Shown piece by piece: positions 47,288 through 55,879 of a stretch of 64,000 nt of DNA. Position 1 is the first letter of the stretch, and each line of letters starts with the position of its first letter. The DNA comes from an uncultured Flavobacteriaceae bacterium (GTDB taxonomy: Bacteria > Bacteroidota > Bacteroidia > Flavobacteriales > Flavobacteriaceae), in the NCBI GenBank assembly GCA_947500575.1, contig CANMSI010000002.1, positions 930,001 through 994,000 on the forward strand, read 5' to 3'. Position numbers and translations under genes: made by a program. Below the pieces are notes generated by a model, which ran no database searches, was not told where the DNA came from, and saw only the letters and a program-made list of their open reading frames with translations.

Positions 47288-49375
47288 CTAGAAACTCGCG
47301 AGTTGCTTTAAAGCCTCTTCTACAGAGCTTACGGGAAGTTTACAGGTACTATTCTGACATACGTAGATATAGGTGTCACCTGATACAAAACGTCCTTTAA
47401 ACAAGGGTAGTTCGTTCGAAACTTCACTTCCTACCACCAAAACATTGGGTAATTGCAAAGTGTATAGCTCTTTTAAAAGTGCTCCTGATTCTGGGCCAAC
47501 AACAGCAATTTCATAATAGGGGTATACAGTTTGTAGAAATAAATGATTCCATTTGCTATAGTTTGCAACACTTTCTGTCATGGCTGGGAGTAAAGAAGAT
47601 AGCATGGTCTTAGACTTCTTTAGCGCCTCTGTATCATAATTGATATGCCCCAGTTGAAATAAATTTTGAGCCATGATCGCATTGGGAGAAGGCAGCACTC
47701 CATCATTGGTCTTTATAATCTGTGAGATGAGTTCATTGGTTTTACTATAGGTAAACATTCCCGACTCTGTATCCGAAAAATCTGTTGTTACCGTTTTAGA
47801 TAATTCATTAGCAAAGTCCAAGTATTCTTCCTTTTGTGTAACTCCATATAATTTAATGGCCGCTTGCATCATAAATGCATAATCTTCCAAAAAACCGGCA
47901 ATGGGCTTTCCTCCTCTTATGTAGGAATGCGAAAGTTTGTTTCCCTCCAAACTATGTGTCTTTAAAAAATCAAAAGTGTTGATGGCCTTTTCTAAATATT
48001 CTTGTGTTCCAAAAACCGCATAGGCATCTACAAATCCACTGATAAGCAATGCATTCCAAGAGGTAATAATCTTATCATCCAAATGGGGGCTTATGCGTTC
48101 TTGCCTCGCATTTAAGAGTTTCTCTTTCCATCTGGTTTTATAGTTTCGCAGTTCCTTTGCTGAAAGCGAATTTTCTTCTGCAAATGCGATATCTTCTTTT
48201 TCAGTATGCAAAACATAGGAATTGTTTTCCCAAACATTGTCTATCGTTATCCCATAATAGGCTTTAAAAACTAGAAAATCAGATCCTAGTATCGTTTCTA
48301 ACTCCTTACTGGTCCAGGTATAAAACTTCCCTTCTTCTCCTTCACTGTCAGCATCCATGGCGGCATAATAACCGCCTTCTGGATTCTTCATCTCTCGGTC
48401 CAAAAATGAAATGGTTTGTATAACTACATCTTTATACGCCTCATTTTCAAAACGCGCAGATGCTTTAGCATACAAACTTATCAGTTGCGCGTTGTCGTAT
48501 AACATCTTTTCAAAATGTGGGATTTTCCAAAAAGCATCTGTACTATATCTAAAAAACCCTCCGCCCACATGATCATAAACACCGCCTTGCATCATTCGAT
48601 CTAAAGTTGTTTTTGTGTGGGATAAGACAGAACTGTCTTCTTTTAAAGCACCATAGTCCATTAAAAAATCAATATTTACTGGTAGCATTCTCTTTTCAAC
48701 TCCAAGATCACCTCCCCAATCTAAATCCCATTGCGTTTTCCATTGGTCAAGGTTTGTTGTTAAGACATCTTCGGTAAGTCCCTCAAAATCTGTAGCAGGT
48801 TTTATTAAATTGACCTCCTGTACACCAGCAGCTAATCGATCTGCGTATGCGTTCGCTTCTTCCGGATTATTTCTATAGCGAGTGCTTACTTCTGTTAGAA
48901 TTTGATTCCATTGTTCTTTGGTATGATATGTATCACCATATAAGGGTTTGCCGTTAGGCAAAAGAATTACGTTTAAAGGCCATCCCCCCCGCCCTTTTAC
49001 TAATTGTACTGCAATCTGGTATATTTGGTCTACGTCTGGTCTTTCTTCCCTATCTACCTTAATATTGATAAAATTCTCGTTCATCATTTGAGCGGTAGCT
49101 TCATCTTCAAAAGTCTCTTCTTCCATCACATGGCACCAATGGCAAGATGAATACCCTATACTTACCAATACTAATTTATCTTGTTTTTTTGCATCTGCTA
49201 ACACACTTTCATCCCAAGCTCTCCAATTCACCGGATTATGAGCATGCTGCAATAAATAAGGACTTGTCTCATTAATTAAATCATTGGTGTACGTATGTTC
49301 AGATGCATTCCTTCCGTTTTCTTTACAAGAAAAAACAAATAACATAAGAAGACAAAAAGTAAGATTCCTTAACAT
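47288..49375 (-). CDS. DUF255 (YyaL/SSP411-like) thioredoxin-fold lipoprotein
   Basis: The 695-residue protein has a lipoprotein signal ([12 protein letters not shown], Cys17), the N-terminal DUF255 thioredoxin-like domain with [14 protein letters not shown] (38-51) and the CHWC redox pair at 78-81, and a C-terminal (alpha/alpha)6-barrel like that of GlcNAc 2-epimerase or glycosidases ([29 protein letters not shown]). The family is conserved from bacteria to human SPATA20, and its function is uncertain. Most members are cytoplasmic, so an exported lipoprotein form is notable. It is followed upstream by a 256-bp gap holding an AGGAGGT/ACCTCCT hairpin at 49481-49508. Confidence 0.87.
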   Translation of the reverse strand: MLRNLTFCLLMLFVFSCKENGRNASEHTYTNDLINETSPYLLQHAHNPVNWRAWDESVLADAKKQDKLVLVSIGYSSCHWCHVMEEETFEDEATAQMMNENFINIKVDREERPDVDQIYQIAVQLVKGRGGWPLNVILLPNGKPLYGDTYHTKEQWNQILTEVSTRYRNNPEEANAYADRLAAGVQEVNLIKPATDFEGLTEDVLTTNLDQWKTQWDLDWGGDLGVEKRMLPVNIDFLMDYGALKEDSSVLSHTKTTLDRMMQGGVYDHVGGGFFRYSTDAFWKIPHFEKMLYDNAQLISLYAKASARFENEAYKDVVIQTISFLDREMKNPEGGYYAAMDADSEGEEGKFYTWTSKELETILGSDFLVFKAYYGITIDNVWENNSYVLHTEKEDIAFAEENSLSAKELRNYKTRWKEKLLNARQERISPHLDDKIITSWNALLISGFVDAYAVFGTQEYLEKAINTFDFLKTHSLEGNKLSHSYIRGGKPIAGFLEDYAFMMQAAIKLYGVTQKEEYLDFANELSKTVTTDFSDTESGMFTYSKTNELISQIIKTNDGVLPSPNAIMAQNLFQLGHINYDTEALKKSKTMLSSLLPAMTESVANYSKWNHLFLQTVYPYYEIAVVGPESGALLKELYTLQLPNVLVVGSEVSNELPLFKGRFVSGDTYIYVCQNSTCKLPVSSVEEALKQLASF

Positions 49376-49631
49376 ATTTTTACTTTATTTTTTTATTTAG
49401 ATTCTTGTTCTAGGAATCCAAGCATACTATAAGAGGGGTATTCCAATTTAAACAAATTCATCATTAAAATCCTTCGTTAAAGGAGGTAAAGACTCCTTAT
49501 CACCTCCTATAAAACCAAGACAAACGCAAATACAAAATTGAGTCATCATAGACATTATTTTAAGGTATGGAGTTCAGTTTTAAAAATACTAAAATGCCTG
49601 GTTTTATTCGTGAATTTGGTAGGCAATTTCG

Positions 49632-50360
49632 CTAGTCGGTTCTTTTTTGCTTCATAAACCATTTATATAAATCTGGATTGGTATAGGCCCTTCCCCACGC
49701 ATTATGCCCCACACCCTTATACCTCGTAAATTGCACATCGTATCCCATTTCTAAAAGACGGGCTACCATGGTCTCCGATTCCGATATAGGGATGGAGTTA
49801 TCTTCTTCGCCATGAAATACCCAAATAGGCATCTTACGATCTATCCAAGCAGCATACGGCAAAGGAGTCATACCACATACCACTGCCATTGCAGCAAAGG
49901 TATCTGGATATTGCACAGCAAGTTCCCAAGCAGCACCTCCACCTCTACTTAAACCAGTAAGATAAATTCGTTTTGGGTCCACTCTATTATTTGCTACTAC
50001 GGTATCTAAGAGCTGCTTTACAGCCCTGGTATTCCACCATTTCTTCTTATGAGGATGCTGAGGAGCCAATATCAAAAAAGGAAACTGTTTTCCTTCTGCC
50101 AACATTTTTGGCGGACCACTAGATTTTAATTGGGATAAACTATCACCTACATCGCCACCACCATGAAGAAATAATAATAATGGGAATTTTTCTTTTTGTT
50201 TTTGCTCGTACGCTTCTGGATAGTATAAATAATACTTCAATTTTTCTACAGAAACGGTTTCTACCTCATCCGATATTAGATTGGTTTTTTGGGCACTGCA
50301 TCCTTGTAAAAGACATAGACTTATACAAGCCATACAAAGAAATTTAAAGTAACTATCCAT
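49632..50360 (-). CDS. Alpha/beta-hydrolase (PHB depolymerase/esterase-like) lipoprotein
   Basis: The 242-residue product from ATG 50360 (a TTG at 50369 is open in frame) has a lipoprotein signal (CMACISLCLLQGC, Cys21). LFLHGGGDVGDS is the oxyanion region, GLSRGGG the nucleophile elbow with Ser138, VFHGEEDNSIP the acid and GVGHNAW the base. The domain resembles predicted carbohydrate esterases or peptidases of the prolyl-oligopeptidase/PHB-depolymerase group. It is 50 bp after the DUF3570 gene on the same strand and may be the last gene of the ApbE operon; whether it belongs functionally is not known. Confidence 0.82.
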   Translation of the reverse strand: MDSYFKFLCMACISLCLLQGCSAQKTNLISDEVETVSVEKLKYYLYYPEAYEQKQKEKFPLLLFLHGGGDVGDSLSQLKSSGPPKMLAEGKQFPFLILAPQHPHKKKWWNTRAVKQLLDTVVANNRVDPKRIYLTGLSRGGGAAWELAVQYPDTFAAMAVVCGMTPLPYAAWIDRKMPIWVFHGEEDNSIPISESETMVARLLEMGYDVQFTRYKGVGHNAWGRAYTNPDLYKWFMKQKRTD

Positions 50361-50410
50361 GCAAAGCAAGGTACTTCTTTATTTTGTTTTCTGAAACCAA
50401 AAAGAAGGTT

Positions 50411-51724
50411 CTAATCAGCAATAAAACTAAAACCGATGGCAATATTTGTGGCCTTTAAACCTGTATTACGCTCATATTGCTGCAACCTTAGATCTACACT
50501 TTTTAAACCCACCTTCCAAATACGAAAGTTGGTAAAAATATCTGTGTAGGTAACTCCAAAACCATATTGATTGGCAAAATACTTAGACAAATCAAAATCA
50601 GAAGTGAAAAAATCTGCAGTAGACAAATGCGCATTGTACGGAGCAAAATAATCGGCTTGTGTCTGATTGTAAAATCGATACGTTGGATACAAGGTAAACT
50701 TATCCGAAATTTTGATAGGTATTTCTATACTGGCCGTATGCGATTGAATTCCCCAATCATCAAAGTAATACCTATAATAAGTGCGTAGTACAAAGGTTTC
50801 GTTTAGATAGTAATTTAATCTACCCCCAAGAGCAACTTTAAATCTTGCATCAGGGAGTTGTTCTACAGCATCTGCCAAATGAAAATTATCTATAAAAGAA
50901 TCAGCAACATCACTAAAATAGACCCGCTGAAAAGGGGTGGATAGTAAACCATCTTGCGTTATTAAATCTAGCGCAAGTGAGCCTTGTAATTTTTTAGATA
51001 AGATTTGTGAAAAACCAAATCCAACAGCGTATGAATTTCTGTTCTCATTCTCAAAAGGTGTAAACATGGGGTTGTAAGCTGCATTCCCAGTAATGGTATT
51101 TTGAGTAAATAGTATATTATCCAAGCCAATACCACCAGGAGCAAATGTGCGGAGTTCTGTAGGGTAAATTGAATTCCATTTATCCAAGAATACATTTCCA
51201 GTAATACTTATCTCCGTATTTTTCTCATTAAAAAGTTTGGTATAGCTACCACCAAAACCCACAGAAAAATAATCGTACTCCACCGCTAGGGACAATTTTG
51301 CAGACCATATATCATTTCTACTGTCCGAGCTATGGGCATAACTAATAACGGCAGTGCTTAACTCATCACTCGAGGATGCACCAGAACTGGCAACAAATGG
51401 ATCGGCCGGAGCTGCACCATCAAAAGGACCCACATTGGAGGAAGAAGCTGAACTGTAGGCAGAAACACTGGCATCTACAGTAAGTATATCATCATCATTT
51501 AAGGGAACTGTTACTATAATTGTAGGTGCAACATCAGTGAGTTCTTCTGTTCCAATACCGCCACTTACAGCAGCATTGTTGCCATCTTGGGTATAGTACC
51601 CAAAAAGGAAGTCTATTTCAGAACTTTCAAGTACTCTTTTCTTATAGCTTGTTTCGGAAGTGGCATCCTGACCGTAACTTACAAAGGCAAAAAAGAAACA
51701 AAAGCAAATAAGTATTCTTCTCAT
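50411..51724 (-). CDS. DUF3570 outer-membrane beta-barrel protein
   Basis: The 437-residue protein has a signal peptide (RRILICFCFFFAFVSYGQ) and a beta-rich mature part with alternating strand patterns typical of an outer-membrane barrel; the C-terminus ends in aromatic-alternating NIAIGFSFIAD. DYDYFSVGFGGSYTKLFNEKNT-like strands and short acidic loops are visible throughout. DUF3570 proteins are found next to DUF4266 and ApbE genes in many Gram-negative genomes, but their role is not established; a porin or a channel for a redox partner is conceivable. It is 15 bp after the DUF4266 gene. Confidence 0.85.
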   Translation of the reverse strand: MRRILICFCFFFAFVSYGQDATSETSYKKRVLESSEIDFLFGYYTQDGNNAAVSGGIGTEELTDVAPTIIVTVPLNDDDILTVDASVSAYSSASSSNVGPFDGAAPADPFVASSGASSSDELSTAVISYAHSSDSRNDIWSAKLSLAVEYDYFSVGFGGSYTKLFNEKNTEISITGNVFLDKWNSIYPTELRTFAPGGIGLDNILFTQNTITGNAAYNPMFTPFENENRNSYAVGFGFSQILSKKLQGSLALDLITQDGLLSTPFQRVYFSDVADSFIDNFHLADAVEQLPDARFKVALGGRLNYYLNETFVLRTYYRYYFDDWGIQSHTASIEIPIKISDKFTLYPTYRFYNQTQADYFAPYNAHLSTADFFTSDFDLSKYFANQYGFGVTYTDIFTNFRIWKVGLKSVDLRLQQYERNTGLKATNIAIGFSFIAD

Positions 51725-51739
51725 GTAAAGGTTGTTATT

Positions 51740-51952
51740 TTAATTACATCCACAACCACCACCAGTTTTACCTCCATTTGCACCTACTCCTGCTTCCCTA
51801 TAGGCATGAAAAGTAGTTTCAAAACGGTCTGTTTTTTTACTTGCCAGTAGCATGTCTGGATCATTCAAATAGACCTTCTCATATTCTTTAACGGCTACAC
51901 AAGAGCCTAGAAAACTAGCAGCAAACAAACCTAAAACAACCTTCTTTATCAT
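51740..51952 (-). CDS. DUF4266 small lipoprotein with C-terminal GGGCGCN
   Basis: The 70-residue protein has a lipoprotein signal with Cys18 (VLGLFAASFLGSC), a short middle region with YEKVYLNDPDM and AYREAGVGANG, and ends in GGGCGCN (64-70). This tiny cysteine- and glycine-tailed lipoprotein is the DUF4266 family. Its ATG overlaps the ApbE stop by 4 bp, which implies translational coupling. The C-terminal CxC could bind a metal or be modified, but no biochemical role is known. No canonical ApbE flavinylation motif of the D-x-x-[ST]-G-A-[ST] type is present. Confidence 0.85.
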   Translation of the reverse strand: MIKKVVLGLFAASFLGSCVAVKEYEKVYLNDPDMLLASKKTDRFETTFHAYREAGVGANGGKTGGGCGCN

Positions 51953-52932
51953 AATTTATCAATTTCAATATGATCTGATGTATGTATTTTTCCGGTATCA
52001 TCAATTAATATACAAGATACCTGAGGTATTTGATTAATTCTGTCCAAGCCAGCTTCAACACCCATTACGAAAATGGAAGTCGCCAAAGCATCAGCCAATT
52101 CGGCTTTTGGAGCAAAAACAGTAGCACTTACAATTCCACTAGCTGGGTATCCAGTTCGTGGATCTATAATATGCGCATAACGCTTCTTATTAATAGTAAC
52201 GTATTTTTCGTAGTTTCCTGATGTCACTACGGCATTATTATTGACTGGTAGGAGTGCAAAGGCTTTATTTTTATCCAAAGGATTGGTTATAGCTACTTTC
52301 CAAGAGACTCCTGAAGGCTGAGTCCCCCATGTATTCATATCGCCCGAGGCATTCACAATTCCTGACACTACACCTTCTTTCATTAGAAGATTTTTAACTG
52401 CATCTGCTGCATATCCTTTGCCAATAGCTCCAAAACCAATTTTCATTCCCCGAAGCTTCAAAAATACTGTGCTTGCTTCTTCATTAAGAAGAATATGGCG
52501 GTATCCAACTTTGGCAACGGAGGCTTTAATTTTTTCTAATGCAGGCATTTGTTGCATACTACCATCAAACTTCCAAATCGGATCCATAGAAGCATAACTA
52601 ATATCAAAAGCACCATCGGTGAGTTTAGAAATACCAATAGCACGTTGAATGAGATCAAAAAGCTCTCTATCTACTTTTACGGGTTGTATCCCTGCATTGA
52701 AATTAATTTTTGATGTTTGTGAGTTGCTATCCCAAGAGGAAATAAGCTTTTCGATGCGGTCAATCTCTTGTATAGCCCTATCCAAGTATAATGCTGCAGC
52801 TATTGAATCTTTAGCAACTACGGTAACTTCAAAACCACTTCCCATGCTTTTAAAGGAGCGCTTAAAAATGGACTGTGCCTGCAATTGAAAAAAGCAAAAA
52901 AAGGCGAATATAAAATAGTAGCGCAGCTTCAA
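51949..52932 (-). CDS. apbE: FAD:protein FMN transferase (ApbE family)
   Basis: The 327-residue protein has a signal peptide (RYYFIFAFFCFFQLQAQS) and the ApbE domain: SSWDSNSQTSKIN (~62-74), GAFDISYASMDPIW, FGAIGKGYAADAVKN, GDMNTWG, and HIIDPRTGYPAS (~245-256) with the Mg2+-binding ELADALATSIFVMG. ApbE attaches FMN through a phosphoester bond to Ser/Thr of acceptor proteins such as NqrB/NqrC. The start is TTG at 52932; no ATG is available between an upstream stop and the signal peptide. A long inverted repeat lies 18 bp upstream. The acceptor protein in this operon is not obvious. Confidence 0.92.
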   Translation of the reverse strand: MKLRYYFIFAFFCFFQLQAQSIFKRSFKSMGSGFEVTVVAKDSIAAALYLDRAIQEIDRIEKLISSWDSNSQTSKINFNAGIQPVKVDRELFDLIQRAIGISKLTDGAFDISYASMDPIWKFDGSMQQMPALEKIKASVAKVGYRHILLNEEASTVFLKLRGMKIGFGAIGKGYAADAVKNLLMKEGVVSGIVNASGDMNTWGTQPSGVSWKVAITNPLDKNKAFALLPVNNNAVVTSGNYEKYVTINKKRYAHIIDPRTGYPASGIVSATVFAPKAELADALATSIFVMGVEAGLDRINQIPQVSCILIDDTGKIHTSDHIEIDKL

Positions 52933-52950
52933 AAAGAAATATGTTTAATG

Positions 52951-52993
52951 TGTTCTACGAAAGTATGCTTTTTATAGCCTATTTCATAGAACA
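52951..52993 (-). promoter_or_regulatory. 12-bp inverted repeat upstream of apbE
   Basis: TGTTCTACGAAA (52951-52962) and TTTCATAGAACA (52982-52993) are complementary at 11 of 12 positions with a 19-bp spacer. It starts 18 bp before the TTG start of apbE. On the minus strand a near-consensus -7 sequence TACTTTCG overlaps the proximal arm, so an operator or a leader hairpin is likely. Confidence 0.45.
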
Positions 52994-53095
52994 GGAAGAA
53001 TATACCGAGTATAACAATCCTAACAATTCTTATAATTTTAGGGGCGGGTAAAACATTTAAATTTCATAGCTTAGTGGAAACTTCAGCAACCATTT

Positions 53096-53653
53096 ATGCA
53101 TAAAAAATATGTTCTTGTATGGGTACTTCTTGGATGCATTACACTTTTAGCCTGTAGTGACTCCAATAGTGCTACTGAAGAGATGGAAGAGGAAAACAGT
53201 ATAGATACAGACCAAGATGGCATCGTTGACCTCCTAGATAACTGTATTTCCTTGGCCAATGCCAACCAATTAGACAGTGATAGTGATGGAGAAGGAGACG
53301 TATGCGATGCGGATGATGATAATGATGGTATCTTGGATGTAGCAGATAATTGTAGATTAACACCTAATCCAGAGCAATTAGACGACGACCAGGACGGCTT
53401 TGGAGATAGTTGTGACAATGATGGAGATGGTCCTGATGAAGATAATGACGGTGTTTTAGAGGCCTTTGATAATTGCCCCACCACACCCAATCCAGACCAA
53501 TTAGATACAGACCGTGATGAAGAGGGCGATGCCTGCGATACGGACGATGATGGAGATGGTATCTCGGATTCTGAAGACAACTGCCCCTTAACCCCTAATG
53601 CCAACCAACTAGATACTGATAATGACGGTATTGGAGATGTTTGCGATCAATAA
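53096..53653 (+). CDS. Thrombospondin type-3 repeat lipoprotein
   Basis: The 185-residue protein has a lipoprotein signal (VWVLLGCITLLAC) followed by SDSNSATEEMEEE, an acidic surface-export stretch. The rest is almost wholly calcium-binding type-3 repeats (DTDQDGIVDLLDNC, DADDDNDGILDVADNC, DTDDDGDGISDSEDNC and similar), each with paired Asp clusters and one Cys, and ends IGDVCDQ. Such domains are Ca2+-rigid stalks that present proteins at the surface or bind matrix. The opposite strand has a long false open frame caused by the repeats. The aminotransferase gene follows 22 bp later. Confidence 0.88.
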   Translation: MHKKYVLVWVLLGCITLLACSDSNSATEEMEEENSIDTDQDGIVDLLDNCISLANANQLDSDSDGEGDVCDADDDNDGILDVADNCRLTPNPEQLDDDQDGFGDSCDNDGDGPDEDNDGVLEAFDNCPTTPNPDQLDTDRDEEGDACDTDDDGDGISDSEDNCPLTPNANQLDTDNDGIGDVCDQ

Positions 53654-53675
53654 ATAGTACACCAAAGAACGAAGG

Positions 53676-54947
53676 ATGAAAAATAGAAGGAAGTTTATCA
53701 AAACATTGAGTACTGGCATTGCAGGGTCTGTTTTAATGCCGCAACTCACCGCCTCCGAAGGCTCAGCTACCGATTCAATTGTTTGGGGAGATTTGAATAC
53801 GGATGCATCAGAAGACTATTGGGAATCTTTAGCCAAGCAATTCGTTTTTACTCCCAATCTAAAGTATTTTAATAATGCCTCCTTGGGAGCAAGCCCCATC
53901 CCTGTGCAAAAAGCCACTGAGACCTATAAAAAAATGTTGGATGGTTTCCCTTCCAAATATATGTGGGGTGGTTGGGATGAGGAAAAAGAGGCGGTTCGTT
54001 CAAAACTGGCAAACTTGTTTTCTGTATCCAATGAAGAAATTGCATTGGTGCATAATACTACGGAGGGTATGAATCTGATTGCCAGAAGTTTTGATTTAAA
54101 GCCGGGAGATGAAGTAATTTTAGCAGACCATGAGCACGCGAGTGGCACTATTCCTTGGGAAGTATGGCAAGAAACCAAGGGAATTAAACTCGTACGCCCT
54201 ACCCTACCGATACTCCCCAAGGATAAAGAGGAGATAGTTGCTATCTACCAAAAAGCCATTACACCAAAAACCAAGGTCATTTCTATGTGTCATATTGTGA
54301 ATACCAATGGCATGCTATTGCCTGTAAAGGAAGTTTCTGAATTAGCACATGAAAAAGGAATTTTAGTGGCGGTAGATGGCGCACAATCTGCTGGGATGTT
54401 TCAAATAAATTTACACGATTTAGCATGCGATTTTTATGTAGCCAGTGCACATAAATGGCTTTTTTCTCCCAAGGGAGTAGGTGTTTTTTATGCTAAAAAG
54501 GAGAGTCAGCATTTCTTGAAACCCCTAATGGTTGCTAGAGGCTATACAGATGAAAGCATTCGTAGACTAGAAAATTATAATACTAGGAACTTACCTGAAG
54601 TATTGGGTTTAGGTGCTGCGGTAGATTTTCATAGAGAGGTAGGTGCGCAAAAGATCCATGAACGTAGCTATGCATTAAAGAAGTATTTTCGTTCCAAAAT
54701 TCAGCAGCATACAAAACTGGCATTGAAAACACCAGAAGCCGAAACCCTTTCAGCGGCCATACAAGTGGTAGAAATAATAGGAAAAGACGTCAATGAAGTT
54801 AAGCAACAGCTTTTTGATAAATATGGTATAGATTGCAGGCCTATGAGCGGTTTTAGTCTCAATGCCTTACGCTTTTCCTTTGCCATTTACATTACCAAAA
54901 AAGATATAGACTACTTGGTAAATGCCTTAAAAGAGTTAGCCACCTGA
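53676..54947 (+). CDS. Tat-exported class V aminotransferase-like protein
   Basis: The 423-residue protein begins MKNRRKFIKTLSTGIAG, a clear twin-arginine signal. The fold-type I PLP domain has FNNASLGASP, HNTTEGMNLIA (127-137), VDGAQSAG with the PLP Asp234, and SAHKWLFSP with the Schiff-base Lys260. This matches the class V group of cysteine desulfurases, isopenicillin-N epimerases and related enzymes. Tat export, which carries folded proteins with cofactor, explains how a PLP enzyme could work in the periplasm. The reaction is unknown. It probably shares an operon with the preceding TSP3 lipoprotein. Confidence 0.87.
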   Translation: MKNRRKFIKTLSTGIAGSVLMPQLTASEGSATDSIVWGDLNTDASEDYWESLAKQFVFTPNLKYFNNASLGASPIPVQKATETYKKMLDGFPSKYMWGGWDEEKEAVRSKLANLFSVSNEEIALVHNTTEGMNLIARSFDLKPGDEVILADHEHASGTIPWEVWQETKGIKLVRPTLPILPKDKEEIVAIYQKAITPKTKVISMCHIVNTNGMLLPVKEVSELAHEKGILVAVDGAQSAGMFQINLHDLACDFYVASAHKWLFSPKGVGVFYAKKESQHFLKPLMVARGYTDESIRRLENYNTRNLPEVLGLGAAVDFHREVGAQKIHERSYALKKYFRSKIQQHTKLALKTPEAETLSAAIQVVEIIGKDVNEVKQQLFDKYGIDCRPMSGFSLNALRFSFAIYITKKDIDYLVNALKELAT

Positions 54948-55063
54948 AAAAACTAAGGCCCTATAGCTACTACTTTTAAAAACAATAGAAATCTCTTAGA
55001 TTCGCACAGATCTTAATAGGTATAAATAATAGTACTCATAGCGACTTGTTAGCTATAAATGAA

Positions 55064-55765
55064 ATGAAACAAACTTTATACTTCATATTACTAATTGGAT
55101 TTTTAAGCTGTCAGAAGTCTCAAAAAAAGCTTGAACTGACTAGTAGCAACTGTAACAATACAAAACTGGTAAATTATATCCATCCAATTAGTAATTTTAA
55201 TAAAGGTCGCACATTTATCTACTCATTGAAATCAAATAGGAATTCCAAAATAGAATTTTTTAAAGAAACATATTCAATGGAAGTTGATAAAGATTCTTTA
55301 CTATTCAGCATGGTAAAAAACGCTCAAGGAAAAGTAACCGACTCAACCATATTAACTATTACGAATGGAATTCCAAAAGTTAGAGAATCTTTTACAAGAG
55401 TAGATATTTACCCTGAGTTGTTACCAACAAAAGACTCTATTGTTGGAAATAGTTATTGCGAATTTGGAACTTTTTGGGATTCTTATGAATATAAAATTCC
55501 AGTCGACAACAAAATAGTTTCAAGAAAGTTTCAGGGACGTACAACTCATAAAGAATATGTAAAAAGAGTCTTTAATGGTGTAGAATACCAGTGCGCAATT
55601 ATTGAATCCGAAAAAACGTTAACAACTGAATTTAATGGACAAACGGAGAAACTGAGTGGTACTTGGACAGGTTGTTCTTGCGAAAATTTAGGTGAACTTT
55701 ATTCGACAACTAAAACAGAAGATGGAATGGTGATTGAATACACCCTAGAAAAGATCATTGAATAA
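55064..55765 (+). CDS. Lipoprotein of unknown function
   Basis: The start is ATG 55064, which gives the lipoprotein signal QTLYFILLIGFLSC; an open TTG at 55046 would precede it. The 233-residue mature region has no recognised domain. It contains SSNCNNTKLVNYIHPISN near the start, a beta-rich middle, and two close cysteines in GTWTGCSCENLG near the end, which may form a disulfide in the periplasm. It stands alone with more than 95 bp on either side, and base composition resembles the accessory genes that follow. I could not assign a family. Confidence 0.7.
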   Translation: MKQTLYFILLIGFLSCQKSQKKLELTSSNCNNTKLVNYIHPISNFNKGRTFIYSLKSNRNSKIEFFKETYSMEVDKDSLLFSMVKNAQGKVTDSTILTITNGIPKVRESFTRVDIYPELLPTKDSIVGNSYCEFGTFWDSYEYKIPVDNKIVSRKFQGRTTHKEYVKRVFNGVEYQCAIIESEKTLTTEFNGQTEKLSGTWTGCSCENLGELYSTTKTEDGMVIEYTLEKIIE

Positions 55766-55858
55766 AGAACAATATCCATAGTTCACTCTCTGTTAGAGAC
55801 TCAAAGAAAAAATCTACTTTTATTTAGCTATAGGTCTATAGACAAAATTATAGCCAAA

Positions 55859-55874
55859 AAATTGGTACCAATTT
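55859..55874. promoter_or_regulatory. 16-bp perfect palindrome before the DUF4240 gene
   Basis: AAATTGGTACCAATTT is its own reverse complement and ends 5 bp before ATG 55880, covering the ribosome-binding region. It could be an operator or a hairpin that masks initiation. Confidence 0.35.
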
Positions 55875-55879
55875 GAAAA

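Noticed and set aside
47293-47304. AACTCGCGAGTT palindrome as an operator.
   Set aside because: It lies in the last codons of the DUF255 gene at a convergent gene end; a 12-bp palindrome there has no supporting context.
49481-49508. AGGAGGT/ACCTCCT hairpin as a terminator or strong ribosome-binding site.
   Set aside because: No U-run follows the stem, and no open frame starts within 15 bp of the AGGAGGT.
53083-53604. A 173-codon open frame on the minus strand over the TSP3 lipoprotein gene.
   Set aside because: It is the antisense image of Asp-rich repeats and reads as Ser/Pro-rich low complexity; the plus-strand gene has a lipobox and known repeats.
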